The notes below the pieces were generated by a model that saw only the letters and a program-made list of their open reading frames with translations, did no database searches and had not been told where the DNA came from. The position numbers and the translations under genes are program-made. From NCBI RefSeq assembly GCF_013450295.1, contig NZ_SKBR01000004.1, positions 372,001 through 436,000 of the forward strand: a stretch of 64,000 nucleotides of DNA, in the 5' to 3' direction. Positions 32,036 through 40,540 of this stretch are shown in pieces. Source of the DNA: Streptomyces sp. AJS327. Lineage in GTDB: Bacteria > Actinomycetota > Actinomycetes > Streptomycetales > Streptomycetaceae. Position 1 is the first letter of the stretch. The number at the start of each line of letters is the position of its first letter.

Positions 32036-32736
32036 CCGACTTCGACGCCGTCTTCCTCTCCTACGACGAGCCGATGGCCCCCTCCCTGCACGCTCGTGTG
32101 CAGCGAACCCTCGGCGGCACAGTCAAGCGCCTGCACGGCGTACACGGGATGCGCCGGGCCTACCGACTGTGCGCCGAGATCGTCGATCGCGACCAGTTCT
32201 TCCTCGCCGACGGCGACTTCGCCATCCACACCGACTTCGACCCGGCCGCCGTCGCCCCGCTCGACGAGGGCGTGTCGATGCGGGTGTGGCGGGCGGTGAA
32301 CCCGGTCAACGGTCTGACCTACGGCTACGGCGGGCTGAAGCTGATCCGCCGCAGTGCCCTGCGTGAGATGGGCGAGGCCGTGGACGTGCTCGCGGCCCTG
32401 CCCGGCCGCATCGAGTTCGCCGGGCACACCGCTGGCGTCACACGGTTCAACCAGACCCCCTTCCACGCCTGGAAGGCCGGGTTTCGCGAGTGCGCGATGC
32501 TCGCCCGCGGCAGCGAGTACGGCATGGCCAACGACGGCGCCCAACAGCGGGTTCAGGCATGGACGACGAGCGAGCAGGGCGAGTTCGCTCCGTACGCCGC
32601 CGCCGGGGCTCGCGAGGGCGTCGCCTTCGCTCGCGAGGCTGCCCGCGACGTGAGCCGGTTCGACGATCTCAACGATCCGTCCTGGCTGCGGGACCGGTTC
32701 ACCGCTGCCCATGGGGATCAGGTGGTCTCCGGATGA
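32032..32736 (+). CDS. GT-A-like putative glycosyltransferase (phage-type family)
   Basis: 234 residues, start GTG overlapping the previous stop. DAVFLSYDEPMAPSLHARVQ, VKRLHGVHGMRRAYRLCAEIVDRDQFFLADGDFAIHTDFD resembles a group of hypothetical nucleotide-sugar transferases best known from T4-like phages (FISYDEPNA... WVVDGDA). The ADGDF piece could be the metal-binding DxD motif. It is translated with three other transferases. Function is inferred from fold and neighbours only. Confidence 0.6.
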   Translation: MTDFDAVFLSYDEPMAPSLHARVQRTLGGTVKRLHGVHGMRRAYRLCAEIVDRDQFFLADGDFAIHTDFDPAAVAPLDEGVSMRVWRAVNPVNGLTYGYGGLKLIRRSALREMGEAVDVLAALPGRIEFAGHTAGVTRFNQTPFHAWKAGFRECAMLARGSEYGMANDGAQQRVQAWTTSEQGEFAPYAAAGAREGVAFAREAARDVSRFDDLNDPSWLRDRFTAAHGDQVVSG

Positions 32737-33962
32737 CCTGCCCCCTCATGCTCATTGAGCCGTACGCCGACCGCCTGGGCGGACACCACCAGCGCACACT
32801 GACGGCCCTGGCCCAAGCGAGGCCGAACAGCCTGGTCATCGCCCCGCACGACGCCGCCCCCGAAACGGCAGCGGCCCTGCGGGAGGCCGGGGCCCGGCTG
32901 GTGACCGCACCGTCCGGACTCCCCGCCCGCGCCCTGCTGGCCGCCTCCCGGCGGGCGTCCGTGCTCTCCAGGGCCGGACAGCGGGCCTTCCGCTCGCGCC
33001 GCTGGCCCCGCGCCCTGCGGCGGCTGCCCCACCAGATCACCCTCATCGCCCGCTGCCTGACCGAAGCCTCCGCCCTGCGGACAGCCCGCCGACACGAGCC
33101 CGACGCCGAGGCGGTGGTGATCCTGACCGCGAGCGAGGCCCTGCACGGGGCCGCCGCACTCCTCGGCGGCCTGCCGCACCTGCGGTTCGTCCACGAGGCC
33201 GTCACCAGCGAGGACGCCGTCGTGCGACTGCTCGGCCGACTCGCCCGCCGGGGCGAGAAGCAGGTGGTCGCGGTGTATCCGACACAGGCCGTCGGCCGGC
33301 AGATCTCCGCGACCTTCCCGGAACTGCCCGCGGTGGTACGGGCCTTCGCCGTTGACGACGGCCACCGCCTGACCGACGCCGAACGCGAGGGCAGCCGGAC
33401 GGCCTTCGACATCCCGGCTGACGCAGCCGTCGTGTGCCTGGTGGGCGGCTGGTGGCCGTACAAGGACATCGACGTCATAGACGCCGCCCTGGCCCGGCTG
33501 AAGGAACCGCTGCACCTGGTGGTCGCCGGAGCCCCGCTCGACGAAGCGGCACTGCAACGGTGGCGGTCCCTGCCCTGTGTCCACCTGCACACCGTGCCCG
33601 GCCCCGTCGCCGAAGGCGTGCTGCGGCTCGTCTACGCCACTGCCGACGCCGCCCTCGTGACCCGCCACCCCGGAACCGGCAAGGAATCCGGGCTCGTCAT
33701 GGACGCCGCCCGCCTCGGCGTCCCCCTGGTCGTCTCCGACCACGATTCGGCCCTCACCGCACGCCTACACGGTCTGCCCTGGGCCCTGACCTTCCCCGCC
33801 GGGGACCCGGACGCCCTCGCCGAGGCCCTGCACAACGTCGCCCGCCAGGCGCCAACACGCCCCGGCCCCGACGCCCCCGTTCTGCTGGGGATGCACTCGG
33901 CCACCGAACAGGCCGACTTCCTCACCCGCACCTTCACCGCACTCCGTACGAAGGAGTCCTGA
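32733..33962 (+). CDS. Glycosyltransferase, GT-B fold
   Basis: 409 residues, ATG overlapping the previous stop (ATGA). The C-terminal half, CLVGGWWPYKDIDVIDAALARLKEPLHLVVAGAPLDEAAL...LRLVYATADAALVTRHPGTGKESGLVMDAARLGVPLVVSD, is a clear GT-B nucleotide-sugar domain with an ESG..MDA motif in place of EFG..EA. The N-terminal GGHHQRTLTAL motif resembles the acceptor glycine loop. Likely adds a sugar after the first transferase. No membrane segment. Confidence 0.78.
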   Translation: MTCPLMLIEPYADRLGGHHQRTLTALAQARPNSLVIAPHDAAPETAAALREAGARLVTAPSGLPARALLAASRRASVLSRAGQRAFRSRRWPRALRRLPHQITLIARCLTEASALRTARRHEPDAEAVVILTASEALHGAAALLGGLPHLRFVHEAVTSEDAVVRLLGRLARRGEKQVVAVYPTQAVGRQISATFPELPAVVRAFAVDDGHRLTDAEREGSRTAFDIPADAAVVCLVGGWWPYKDIDVIDAALARLKEPLHLVVAGAPLDEAALQRWRSLPCVHLHTVPGPVAEGVLRLVYATADAALVTRHPGTGKESGLVMDAARLGVPLVVSDHDSALTARLHGLPWALTFPAGDPDALAEALHNVARQAPTRPGPDAPVLLGMHSATEQADFLTRTFTALRTKES

Positions 33963-34838
33963 ATGCCGTGCACCCCTCCCGCCCTGGTCGCCGTCATCGG
34001 CCCCGTCGAGCCGGACCTGCTGACTGCCTGGGTCCGCCACTACCGGTGGCTCGGCATCGAACAGTTCCTGATCGCCTTCCACTTCCCCGACCACGTCCCC
34101 GACGAACAGCGACACCAACTCCAGGCCGCCGTCCGCGAGCTGGGCATCATCCCGACCGGCACATCCGTCGGCCCATGGCACGAGCACACCAACACCCAGC
34201 TCCGAGACGCACTGCGGCACCGTGCCGGGGCCGGCTGGCATCTGATCGCAGACGCCGACGAGTTCCAGCAGTACCCCGCCCCGCTGAGCGAGGTGATCAC
34301 CCAGGCCGAGAAGTCCGGGCACCGCGTGGTCGGCGGCCTGATGCTCGACCGCGTCACCGCAAGCGGCCGCCTCACCGGCTGGAGGCCCGAAGGCGGCCTG
34401 GATCTCGCGTATCCCCTCGGCGGTCACCTCACCCACCGGCTCCTGCACGGCGACCCCCGCAAGATCGTCCTCGCCCGCCACGACGTGCCCCTGGCCTCCG
34501 GCAACCACCGGGCCCCCGGCCACAGTCCGGACGCGGACCACATCTGCGCGGTCCACCACTTCAAATGGCGATCAGGCGTCCTGGATGATCTCCGCCGCCG
34601 CGTCCGGCACTTCACCACCGGCACCTGGCAGGAACACACCCCTGCTGTCCGTGACGAGGCCGGCCGCCTGCTGGCCCACGTAGGCCGCCACGGCGGCGTG
34701 ATCAACACCAGCGACCCGCGGTTCACCTTCCGCCGGGTAACCCTGGACCGGATGCCCGATAACTGGCCCGCCGAGGCCCGCAGCATCGTCACCGCCTGGC
34801 GGCCCCACGCACGCACCGGCCAGGATCAGCGACAATGA
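33963..34838 (+). CDS. Glycosyltransferase family 2-like (Glyco_tranf_2_4 type)
   Basis: 291 residues, starting directly after the previous stop. LVAVIGPVEPDLLTAWVRHYRWLGIEQFLIAFHFPD, DADEFQQYP (catalytic DxD-like motif) and ICAVHHFKWRSGVLDDLRRR match the GT2_4/GT92 group, whose DADEF and H-x-KW motifs are conserved. Soluble. The four-base overlap of its stop with the kinase gene (34835) keeps it in the same operon. Confidence 0.8.
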   Translation: MPCTPPALVAVIGPVEPDLLTAWVRHYRWLGIEQFLIAFHFPDHVPDEQRHQLQAAVRELGIIPTGTSVGPWHEHTNTQLRDALRHRAGAGWHLIADADEFQQYPAPLSEVITQAEKSGHRVVGGLMLDRVTASGRLTGWRPEGGLDLAYPLGGHLTHRLLHGDPRKIVLARHDVPLASGNHRAPGHSPDADHICAVHHFKWRSGVLDDLRRRVRHFTTGTWQEHTPAVRDEAGRLLAHVGRHGGVINTSDPRFTFRRVTLDRMPDNWPAEARSIVTAWRPHARTGQDQRQ

Positions 34839-35395
34839 CCGCGTTCACGCACGCTCGCCGCGAAAGGGATGGGCACGTGCCCCTCGCCGTACTTCTGGCC
34901 GGCCTCACCGGCTCCGGGAAGACCACCGTCGCCCAGGTCCTGGCCGACCACGGCTACGTCCGACTGTCCGTCGACGAGGAAGTCCACCGCCTCCACGGCC
35001 GCTACGGCGTGGACTATCCCGAGCACACCTACTTCGAACGCGAACGGCCCGTCGTCGAAGCGACCCGGGAACGGTTCATCAAGGAGATCGAAACCGGTCA
35101 CGACGTCGTCCTGGACCACGGGCTCTGGCGCCGTACCGAGCGCGAAGCCTGGGAGCGAGCCGCCCGCGAAGCGGGCGGCCACACCCTCGTGGTCTACCTC
35201 CCCGCCGACCGCGCAGAACTGCTGCGTCGCCTTGCCGAACGCAACCAGCGCGAAGACGCCAACGCGCTGGCCGTCACCCCCGAAGCCCTCGACGACTTCT
35301 TCGCCCGCTTCGACCCCCCGGCCGACGACGAGGACGTCATCGTCTACACCGGCGACGTGGACGCACTCGTGACAGAACTCGCCCAGGCCCGCTGA
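34835..35395 (+). CDS. P-loop kinase (AAA_33 / zeta-like)
   Basis: 186 residues. Walker A GLTGSGKTTVAQ (about 22-33), LSVDEEVHRLHG as the catalytic Asp strand, LDHGLWRRTEREAW and LAERNQREDANALAVTPEALDDFFARFDPP in the lid region are typical of AAA_33-type small-molecule or nucleic-acid kinases. Zeta toxins share this fold but there is no epsilon-like antitoxin. It may phosphorylate a sugar or aminoglycoside-like substrate made by the transferases. ATG overlaps the GT2 stop. Confidence 0.8.
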   Translation: MTAFTHARRERDGHVPLAVLLAGLTGSGKTTVAQVLADHGYVRLSVDEEVHRLHGRYGVDYPEHTYFERERPVVEATRERFIKEIETGHDVVLDHGLWRRTEREAWERAAREAGGHTLVVYLPADRAELLRRLAERNQREDANALAVTPEALDDFFARFDPPADDEDVIVYTGDVDALVTELAQAR

Positions 35396-37143
35396 GTGGT
35401 TGTTCCGGGCGTGTAAGCCCTGAGCCACCGCGCAGTGGGTGCCTCAGCGTCGGCGCCGGTGCGTGACTGTGGGCACGGGCTGCTGCGGGACAGCCGTCGC
35501 GCGGACGGGCTGTGGGGCAGCGGTGGTTGCGCGAGTGCTGCGGGAGCGTGCGGCTTGGGCTCGGGGGCTGGGTGCGGGGCGTTGTCCGAGGCGGTGGAGG
35601 CGCCAGGTGAGGACCTCGGCGGGGAAGCGGGCGTCGTCCAGCGTCCGCTGCCGGGCCGAGTGTTGGAGGAGTTCGGCGGGATTGTGGCCGGCTTGCTCGG
35701 CGTCGGCGAGCACAGCGGTAAGTGCGTCCCAGGCGGGGTCGGTGAGGATGCGCTCGGCGTGGTCGGGGGTGGTCTGGCGTATGTGGTGGGCGTAGCGGCG
35801 GACAGTGTCCTGCGGGGTGTGTGACGGCGGAGTTCGGTCAGCGGTTGGGTGGCTGCCTGCTGGTAGGCCGCCTGAAGGTGATGCAGTGTCTGGCGAGCTG
35901 CGGCTTCCTGCTGGGCATGCTGCTGGGAGGCGTGCCAGCGGGCTGCCGCGATCACGGCGAGTACGGCGGCGTTGAGCAGCATGGCAAGCCCGGAGCCGTC
36001 CCCGCTCGGGGTGTGCAGCAGCTCCTTGGCGGCGTTGCGGAGGGCGCGGACGTGCTGGTGGTCGGCGCGGATGCGGGAGCGGGTGGCGCGTTCGAAGCCG
36101 CGGGCGGCCTGCCGTAGCTCGGAACGCAGTGCCCCACGGTCTGTGACGGCGGGGAGGAGGTCGAGGGTCTCGCCGAGAGCGGCGAGGTGGGCCTGGGCGG
36201 CGGGAGCTTCGTCGGAGGCGAGCGCAGCGGGGATGCGGTCGATGCTCGCGGTGGCCTGGTGCCAAGGATCGGTACGGCGTACAGCTCGCCGACCGGGAGT
36301 GGTGTCGGTGGCGGTCTGGCGTTCACGGATACGGGGCAACGACAGATCCGGGGCCAGGGTGGAGCCGGAGAAGTACACCAGCTCACCAGCCTTGTTGCTG
36401 TCACCGGGCAACGCGACCTTGTAACCGAGCGCGTCCCCGGAAGGCGCGTACCGGATCTGGACCTTGATGCCCATGCCTTCCAAAGCCGTGAAGAACTCGG
36501 TCTCGCTGCGCGTTGCTGCGGCGGCCTGCCGGACCCGGGCACGGAGAAGTTCGCGGGAGGTTTGTGCCTGGCCGGTGCGGCGGGCCTTGAAGTGCTCCTT
36601 GCTGGTGGGCCGCTTGGCCGCACTCCCCCCGTCCCCAGGGTTGAGGCGGCGCAGGCCATAGTCGATTTCGATACGACGGGCCTCGGCCTGGGCGTTCTTG
36701 CGGTCGAAGTCGCGGGTGGGGCGTTTGCCGTCCTGGCGTACGAGGGTGGCGGCGATGTGGATGTGGTCGGGCGCATGGCGCACGGCCACCCAACGGCAGG
36801 CTTCTGGATCGCCGTTGGGAGCGATGCCAGTGGCGTGCACAATCCGCCGGGCGACCTCGGCCCACTCCGCGTCGCTCAGGTACCGGTCGCCGGGATCGGC
36901 GCGCACAGGGCAGTGCCACACCTTGTCCTTCGGTGCGCGGTCGCCGAGCACCTTCACGGGCTGGTCGAGCTGGCGGGCAAGCCGGGCGGTGGTGTGCTGC
37001 GGGTTGCGGCCGGGGTCGGGAGCGAAGCCGTTCCAGGACGCCACCAGGTGCGGGTCGGTGTGCTCGTTGGCCCGCCCCGGACCGAACAGGTAGCGGATGA
37101 GGCCGGTGCTGCTGGTCCTGCCGGTGAGAATCTTCGGGATCAT
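35344..37143 (-). CDS. Relaxase (MobA/VirD2 type), C-terminus apparently frameshifted
   Basis: Nicks the transfer origin and carries DNA during mobilisation. MIPKILTGRTSSTGLIRYLFGPGR is the usual start; APDHIHIAATLVRQDGK holds the metal-binding HxH motif; the coiled middle part is normal. The open frame runs to 35344 (599 residues) and overlaps the convergent kinase gene by 52 bases, and its last 140 residues are a Pro/Ser/Thr-rich string. In the next frame the same DNA reads QDTVRRYAHHIRQTTPDHAERILTDP...LDDARFPAEVLTWRLHRLG and ends at 35444, which looks like a genuine relaxase C-terminus. So a one-base shift near 35814-35823 (GGGGTGTGTG on the + strand) is likely. Confidence 0.85.
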   Translation of the reverse strand: MIPKILTGRTSSTGLIRYLFGPGRANEHTDPHLVASWNGFAPDPGRNPQHTTARLARQLDQPVKVLGDRAPKDKVWHCPVRADPGDRYLSDAEWAEVARRIVHATGIAPNGDPEACRWVAVRHAPDHIHIAATLVRQDGKRPTRDFDRKNAQAEARRIEIDYGLRRLNPGDGGSAAKRPTSKEHFKARRTGQAQTSRELLRARVRQAAAATRSETEFFTALEGMGIKVQIRYAPSGDALGYKVALPGDSNKAGELVYFSGSTLAPDLSLPRIRERQTATDTTPGRRAVRRTDPWHQATASIDRIPAALASDEAPAAQAHLAALGETLDLLPAVTDRGALRSELRQAARGFERATRSRIRADHQHVRALRNAAKELLHTPSGDGSGLAMLLNAAVLAVIAAARWHASQQHAQQEAAARQTLHHLQAAYQQAATQPLTELRRHTPRRTLSAATPTTYARPPPTTPSASSPTPPGTHLPLCSPTPSKPATIPPNSSNTRPGSGRWTTPASPPRSSPGASTASDNAPHPAPEPKPHAPAALAQPPLPHSPSARRLSRSSPCPQSRTGADAEAPTARWLRAYTPGTTTQRAWASSVTSASTSPV

Positions 37144-37147
37144 GCAG

Positions 37148-37681
37148 TCACCGCCGCACCAGGTACTCGACCGCGTAGTCCACCTCGTCGAGTACGTCCT
37201 GCACCCGCGCCAACAGCCTATGGACGGCTTCACGTTCGGGTAGCGCCTGATCGGAGTTGAGGTGGCGGGCGAGCTGGTTGAGATTGTTGCCGACCGCGGC
37301 GGCCTGCCGGTTGGACGCCATCAGCTCCCGCACCGCACGACGGTAATCGGCCACGGCCGCCTCGGGGTTCTCCGCGCGGGCGGCAGCAAGACCGGCCTCG
37401 GCCAGATAGCCGCCGACCGTCATCCGGCTGGCGCTGGCGGCCTGGTGGAGCTCTGCGTACTCGTCGGCGCTGAAGCGCGGGCAGACACGTTTATCACGCT
37501 GGGCAGGCTGACGCAGGCGACGGCGCGGAGACGCGGCGAACACCCCCTCGACCGGCACCCCCGGGCCGGTCTGCCCCGCCACCCCTGGGGCGGGGCTCGG
37601 GTAAGGACTCCTTACCCGACAACTTGCTGCGCTGTCGGTGGGCTGGGTCGTGTGCGTGTGGGCAGGGTCGGGCTGGGGCAT
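37148..37681 (-). CDS. mobC: MobC-type relaxosome accessory protein
   Basis: 177 residues; a disordered first 55, then a ribbon-helix-helix-like part (KRVCPRFSADEYAELHQAASASRMTVGGYLAEAGLAAAR) and the MobC signature AVGNNLNQLARHLNSD. It would bend oriT DNA for the relaxase. Four bases separate it from the relaxase start, so they are co-translated. The two earlier ATG/GTG choices only add disordered residues. Confidence 0.88.
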   Translation of the reverse strand: MPQPDPAHTHTTQPTDSAASCRVRSPYPSPAPGVAGQTGPGVPVEGVFAASPRRRLRQPAQRDKRVCPRFSADEYAELHQAASASRMTVGGYLAEAGLAAARAENPEAAVADYRRAVRELMASNRQAAAVGNNLNQLARHLNSDQALPEREAVHRLLARVQDVLDEVDYAVEYLVRR

Positions 37682-37713
37682 GGCAGGGCGGCTCCTGGGC
37701 GGGGTGGTGTCGC

Positions 37714-37837
37714 ACTGGTCCCACTGGTTCCGTGCCTGGTCAGGACAGGTACGACTACGTGGCGTGTGACGAGTGGACTCGTTGCGGGGAAGAAAGTCGT
37801 CCCCGCGCTGACCTGCGCGGGGACCACTGGGACCGGT
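37714..37837. other. Inverted repeats before mobC: candidate oriT
   Basis: ACTGGTCCCACTGGTTCC (37714-37731) and GGGACCACTGGGACCGGT (37820-37837) are inverted copies matching at 15 of 18 positions. Inside lies a perfect hairpin, GTCCCCGCGC (37799-37808), loop TGACCT, GCGCGGGGAC (37815-37824). Next to mobC-relaxase this fits an oriT, but the hairpin may also terminate the DUF3631 gene that ends at 37847. Confidence 0.5.
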
Positions 37838-37846
37838 CTGTGCCGG

Positions 37847-39313
37847 TCAGGGCCCGGCCGGGGCCGGGGCAGTGCTGGGGCAGTAACGGGCCCAGGCATC
37901 CAGGAACTTGTTCCGGGCGAAGCCCTTGGCCTGGGTACCGTCGGGGAAGCGGATGTTGGCCGAGCTGATCCCATAGTCCTTCAGCAGCAGCTGAAGATGA
38001 CGCGGGGAGAGTCCGCTGGTGCCGTAATCGGCCCACGGGGCCTCGGGGTCCTCCTTGAGGACAGACAGCAGGCGGGTGGTGGCCAGGGCTTCGGGGTCAC
38101 CGCAGGAGGCGAAGGCGGTGCGGATGTCGGCCAGGATGCGGATCTTCAGTCCGCCTTCTTCGTCCTGACCGGCCTCGTACGCGGACATCGCGGCACACGC
38201 TGACCGCGCGGTGACCGGCCAGTGACCACCGGCGAGGTCAGCGACCACCACCAGCGGCTCCCAGGTGTCCGCTGCCCGGTCTTCGACCGGCATCTTCGGC
38301 TCCAACTCGGCAGCCGCCTCTACGAGGTTCGTGCTCCAGGCGGCGATCCGGTCACGCAGCACGTGCAGGTGCGGGGTGTCCCGTCGAGCACGGAAAGCGG
38401 CGACTTTCTCGCCCGGGGCACGGCGGCGCATCCGCACTACGATCGCCCGGTCCATGATCGTGTCCGGCAGGTCCCCGATCCCGGCCAGCGCAGCCATGGC
38501 GAAAGTGGGGTACTCGACCGGCTTGTGCTCGGGTCCGGCGATCCGCAGGGCGGGCCGGTTGCGCTGGTGACCGGCGTTGAGGAGACCACGCAGGTCCTCG
38601 TTCTTCTCCGCCATCTTCGGGCTGCCGAACAGCGTGTCCGCCTCGTCCACCAGCAGCGTCGGCGGCTCCTGGGTCACCGACCGGAAGATCGCCGCCGTAC
38701 TCGCGTTGACCGTGATCACCGGCTTGTGCACCGTCTCGGTCACGACATCCAGCAACCTCGACTTCCCACACCGCTTCGCCGGACCCACCACCGCCAGACG
38801 CGGCGCGTGCTGGAACGCGGGCTGCAGATGTGTCGCGGCCACCCACAACGTGATCGCATCCAGGGCCTCGCGGCTCGGCAGAATCACGTACTGGGCGAGC
38901 ACCGACCGCAGTTCATCCAGCAGCACCGCGCCCTCGCTCCCACCGGCGGACCGGTCCGCTGGTCCGTCCGGCTCCTGCGGACCGGACAGCCCATCAGAGC
39001 CTGGGATTTCCGGTCCACTCCTGACCGAACTCCGCGGACCGGACGGGTCGACAGCGTCCGGGATTTGCGGTCCGCAAGATTCGAAACGGTCCACCTGCGG
39101 ACCAACGAGCGGACCGGTCCGCGCCCGGCCCGGTATCTCAGCGGACCGGTCCGCCTCTTCGGTCCGCTGGTCCGCACGCGCAGCGGACCGGTCCGCGCCG
39201 AGCACGTCCGCCCGAGCCGCGTGCGGACCACCGCCCTCTCCGGGGACAGCGACCGGCGGCCACGCAGAGTTGGGGGATGCGCCCTCCAGGGGCGTCGTCG
39301 TAGGCTCATCCAT
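37847..39313 (-). CDS. DUF3631 P-loop ATPase (replication/maintenance protein)
   Basis: 488 residues. Residues 1-130 are a repetitive Asp/Arg/Gly/Pro linker encoded by DNA full of GGACCGGTCC palindromes; the rest is a helicase-like ATPase with Walker A GPAKRCGKSRLL, Walker B TLLVDEAD and a DUF3631 C-terminus (DDYGTSGLSPRHLQ-like LLKDYGISSANIRF). Such proteins are common on actinomycete integrative elements and plasmids, where they probably help replication. Start ATG 39313. It is upstream of mobC on the same strand. Confidence 0.88.
   Translation of the reverse strand: MDEPTTTPLEGASPNSAWPPVAVPGEGGGPHAARADVLGADRSAARADQRTEEADRSAEIPGRARTGPLVGPQVDRFESCGPQIPDAVDPSGPRSSVRSGPEIPGSDGLSGPQEPDGPADRSAGGSEGAVLLDELRSVLAQYVILPSREALDAITLWVAATHLQPAFQHAPRLAVVGPAKRCGKSRLLDVVTETVHKPVITVNASTAAIFRSVTQEPPTLLVDEADTLFGSPKMAEKNEDLRGLLNAGHQRNRPALRIAGPEHKPVEYPTFAMAALAGIGDLPDTIMDRAIVVRMRRRAPGEKVAAFRARRDTPHLHVLRDRIAAWSTNLVEAAAELEPKMPVEDRAADTWEPLVVVADLAGGHWPVTARSACAAMSAYEAGQDEEGGLKIRILADIRTAFASCGDPEALATTRLLSVLKEDPEAPWADYGTSGLSPRHLQLLLKDYGISSANIRFPDGTQAKGFARNKFLDAWARYCPSTAPAPAGP
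38946..39196. repeat. Four copies of palindrome GCGGACCGGTCCGC
   Basis: Perfect 14-bp palindromes at 38946-38959, 39109-39122, 39141-39154 and 39183-39196, with several partial ones (GCGGTCCGC, GGTCCGCTGGTCCGCA) between. They lie in the 5' coding part of the DUF3631 gene and encode its repeated ADRSA. Density suggests protein-binding iterons or an origin. Confidence 0.75.
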
Positions 39314-39539
39314 AGACGTTCCTCACCCGGTGGCGCGGGGCCGGCAAGCCCCGCACCACCGTCTTCATCGTTCAGGCATGGGCGATCAGTTGGGGAGTCA
39401 TCGGCCCTCGGCGCGGGAACGCCGGGGGCCTTTCCCATTGCCGCTGACGAGCGGCGACGAGCAACATACGGCTGCACTGATCCACAGTCCAGCGATTCTG
39501 TGTCTCCTCCACACAGGACTGTCAGCTAGCATCCGGCAC

Positions 39540-39776
39540 TCAGGCAGCCAGACCCAGCAGGGCCTGCAGCTCCGCCGTCACCACGCGATAGGCATTGCCG
39601 AGCTTCAGCAGACGGCACGGGTACTCGCCTCGCTTCGCCAGCTCGTACCCCTTGCTCCGCCCCAACCCCAGAGCCCGGTTGGCAGTTTCCAGGTCGACGG
39701 TGGCAGGCAGCTCCAACAGCTCGGCCTGACTCATCTCACGACGACCGCGGATGGGGTTGTCTCGGTCGCTGCTCAT
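39540..39776 (-). CDS. Small excisionase-like HTH protein
   Basis: 78 residues. DLETANRALGLGRSKGYELAKRGEYPCRLLKLGNAYRVVTAELQALLGL is a MerR-like winged helix as in Xis/AlpA proteins. On such elements it assists integrase in excision. ATG 39776 has GGGAG upstream; the frame stays open above but is not conserved. It lies 98 bases from, and divergent to, the XRE-integrase operon, a common arrangement. Confidence 0.78.
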   Translation of the reverse strand: MSSDRDNPIRGRREMSQAELLELPATVDLETANRALGLGRSKGYELAKRGEYPCRLLKLGNAYRVVTAELQALLGLAA

Positions 39777-39874
39777 GCAGGACTCCCTTCGAATCACGGA
39801 CGGGCGGCAAACACACGGAACGCGCCTGCCTCCAGCAGTACGAGAAAGACCATAGGCAGAGTTAATGTGTCGCC

Positions 39875-40540
39875 ATGACACAACACGATGAGGACGATGT
39901 TCCCGAGTGGTCGACGCAGGTCGTCGCCACCGTGGCCGCAGAAGTACGTCGTCGGCGCAAGGAGATGGGCATGAGCGCGCAGGATCTCGCCGACGCCTGC
40001 GCGGAGATCGGCCACCCAGTCCCCCGCAACGTCATCGCCAACATGGAGGCAGGCCGCAGATCCTCCCTTCCCCTCACGGACGTCATGGTCCTCGCCCAAG
40101 CGCTGGACACCAGCCCGATCTGCCTGATCGTTCCCGTCGGCTACATCGCCAAGTACCAGTCGATCCCCCTGGAGTCAGCCGACGAGCCCCTGGACGCCCT
40201 GCGCTGGTTCACTGGCGAGGACAGCAGCAGCTTCGGCAACTGGCCCCTGACCATCTACCGCATGCACGACACGGCCCTCAGCTCCGCATACGAAGCCGCC
40301 AGGAAGGTCGCTCTCCACCGCTACCAGGCCAGCAACGCCGCCACCCCCCAGCAGCGCTCCGAGGCACTGCGCTCCGCCGAGCGCTTCGAACAGCTCGCGG
40401 AAGGTGACCACGACACCCTCCGCCGCGTCCGCGCCCAGATGCGCAGCGAGAACCTCCACGTGCCGCGCTTGCCCCCCGAACTCGCTTTCATCGACGAACC
40501 CCCGCAAGACCGCAACACCCCTCAGGAGAACGACGCTTGA
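39875..40540 (+). CDS. XRE-family regulator of the element
   Basis: 221 residues. HTH at EVRRRRKEMGMSAQDLADACAEIGHPVPRNVIANMEAGRR (about 24-63), then a helical region of unknown type with SSAYEAARKVALHRYQ. It overlaps the integrase start by four bases (TTGA), so the two are translated together; it probably keeps the element silent or controls excision. Confidence 0.85.
   Translation: MTQHDEDDVPEWSTQVVATVAAEVRRRRKEMGMSAQDLADACAEIGHPVPRNVIANMEAGRRSSLPLTDVMVLAQALDTSPICLIVPVGYIAKYQSIPLESADEPLDALRWFTGEDSSSFGNWPLTIYRMHDTALSSAYEAARKVALHRYQASNAATPQQRSEALRSAERFEQLAEGDHDTLRRVRAQMRSENLHVPRLPPELAFIDEPPQDRNTPQENDA

Noticed and set aside
32825..34588. A hidden toxin or nuclease in long alternative frames over the glycosyltransferases
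   Set aside because: All are Arg/Pro-rich shadows of the overlapping transferase genes.
34835..35395. A zeta-type toxin with antitoxin
   Set aside because: The kinase fold fits, but no small antitoxin precedes it and it is translated with the glycosyltransferases.
38884..39477. Leftward 197-codon frame over the DUF3631 start
   Set aside because: It is the palindrome-rich DNA read in another frame; no domain and no ribosome site.
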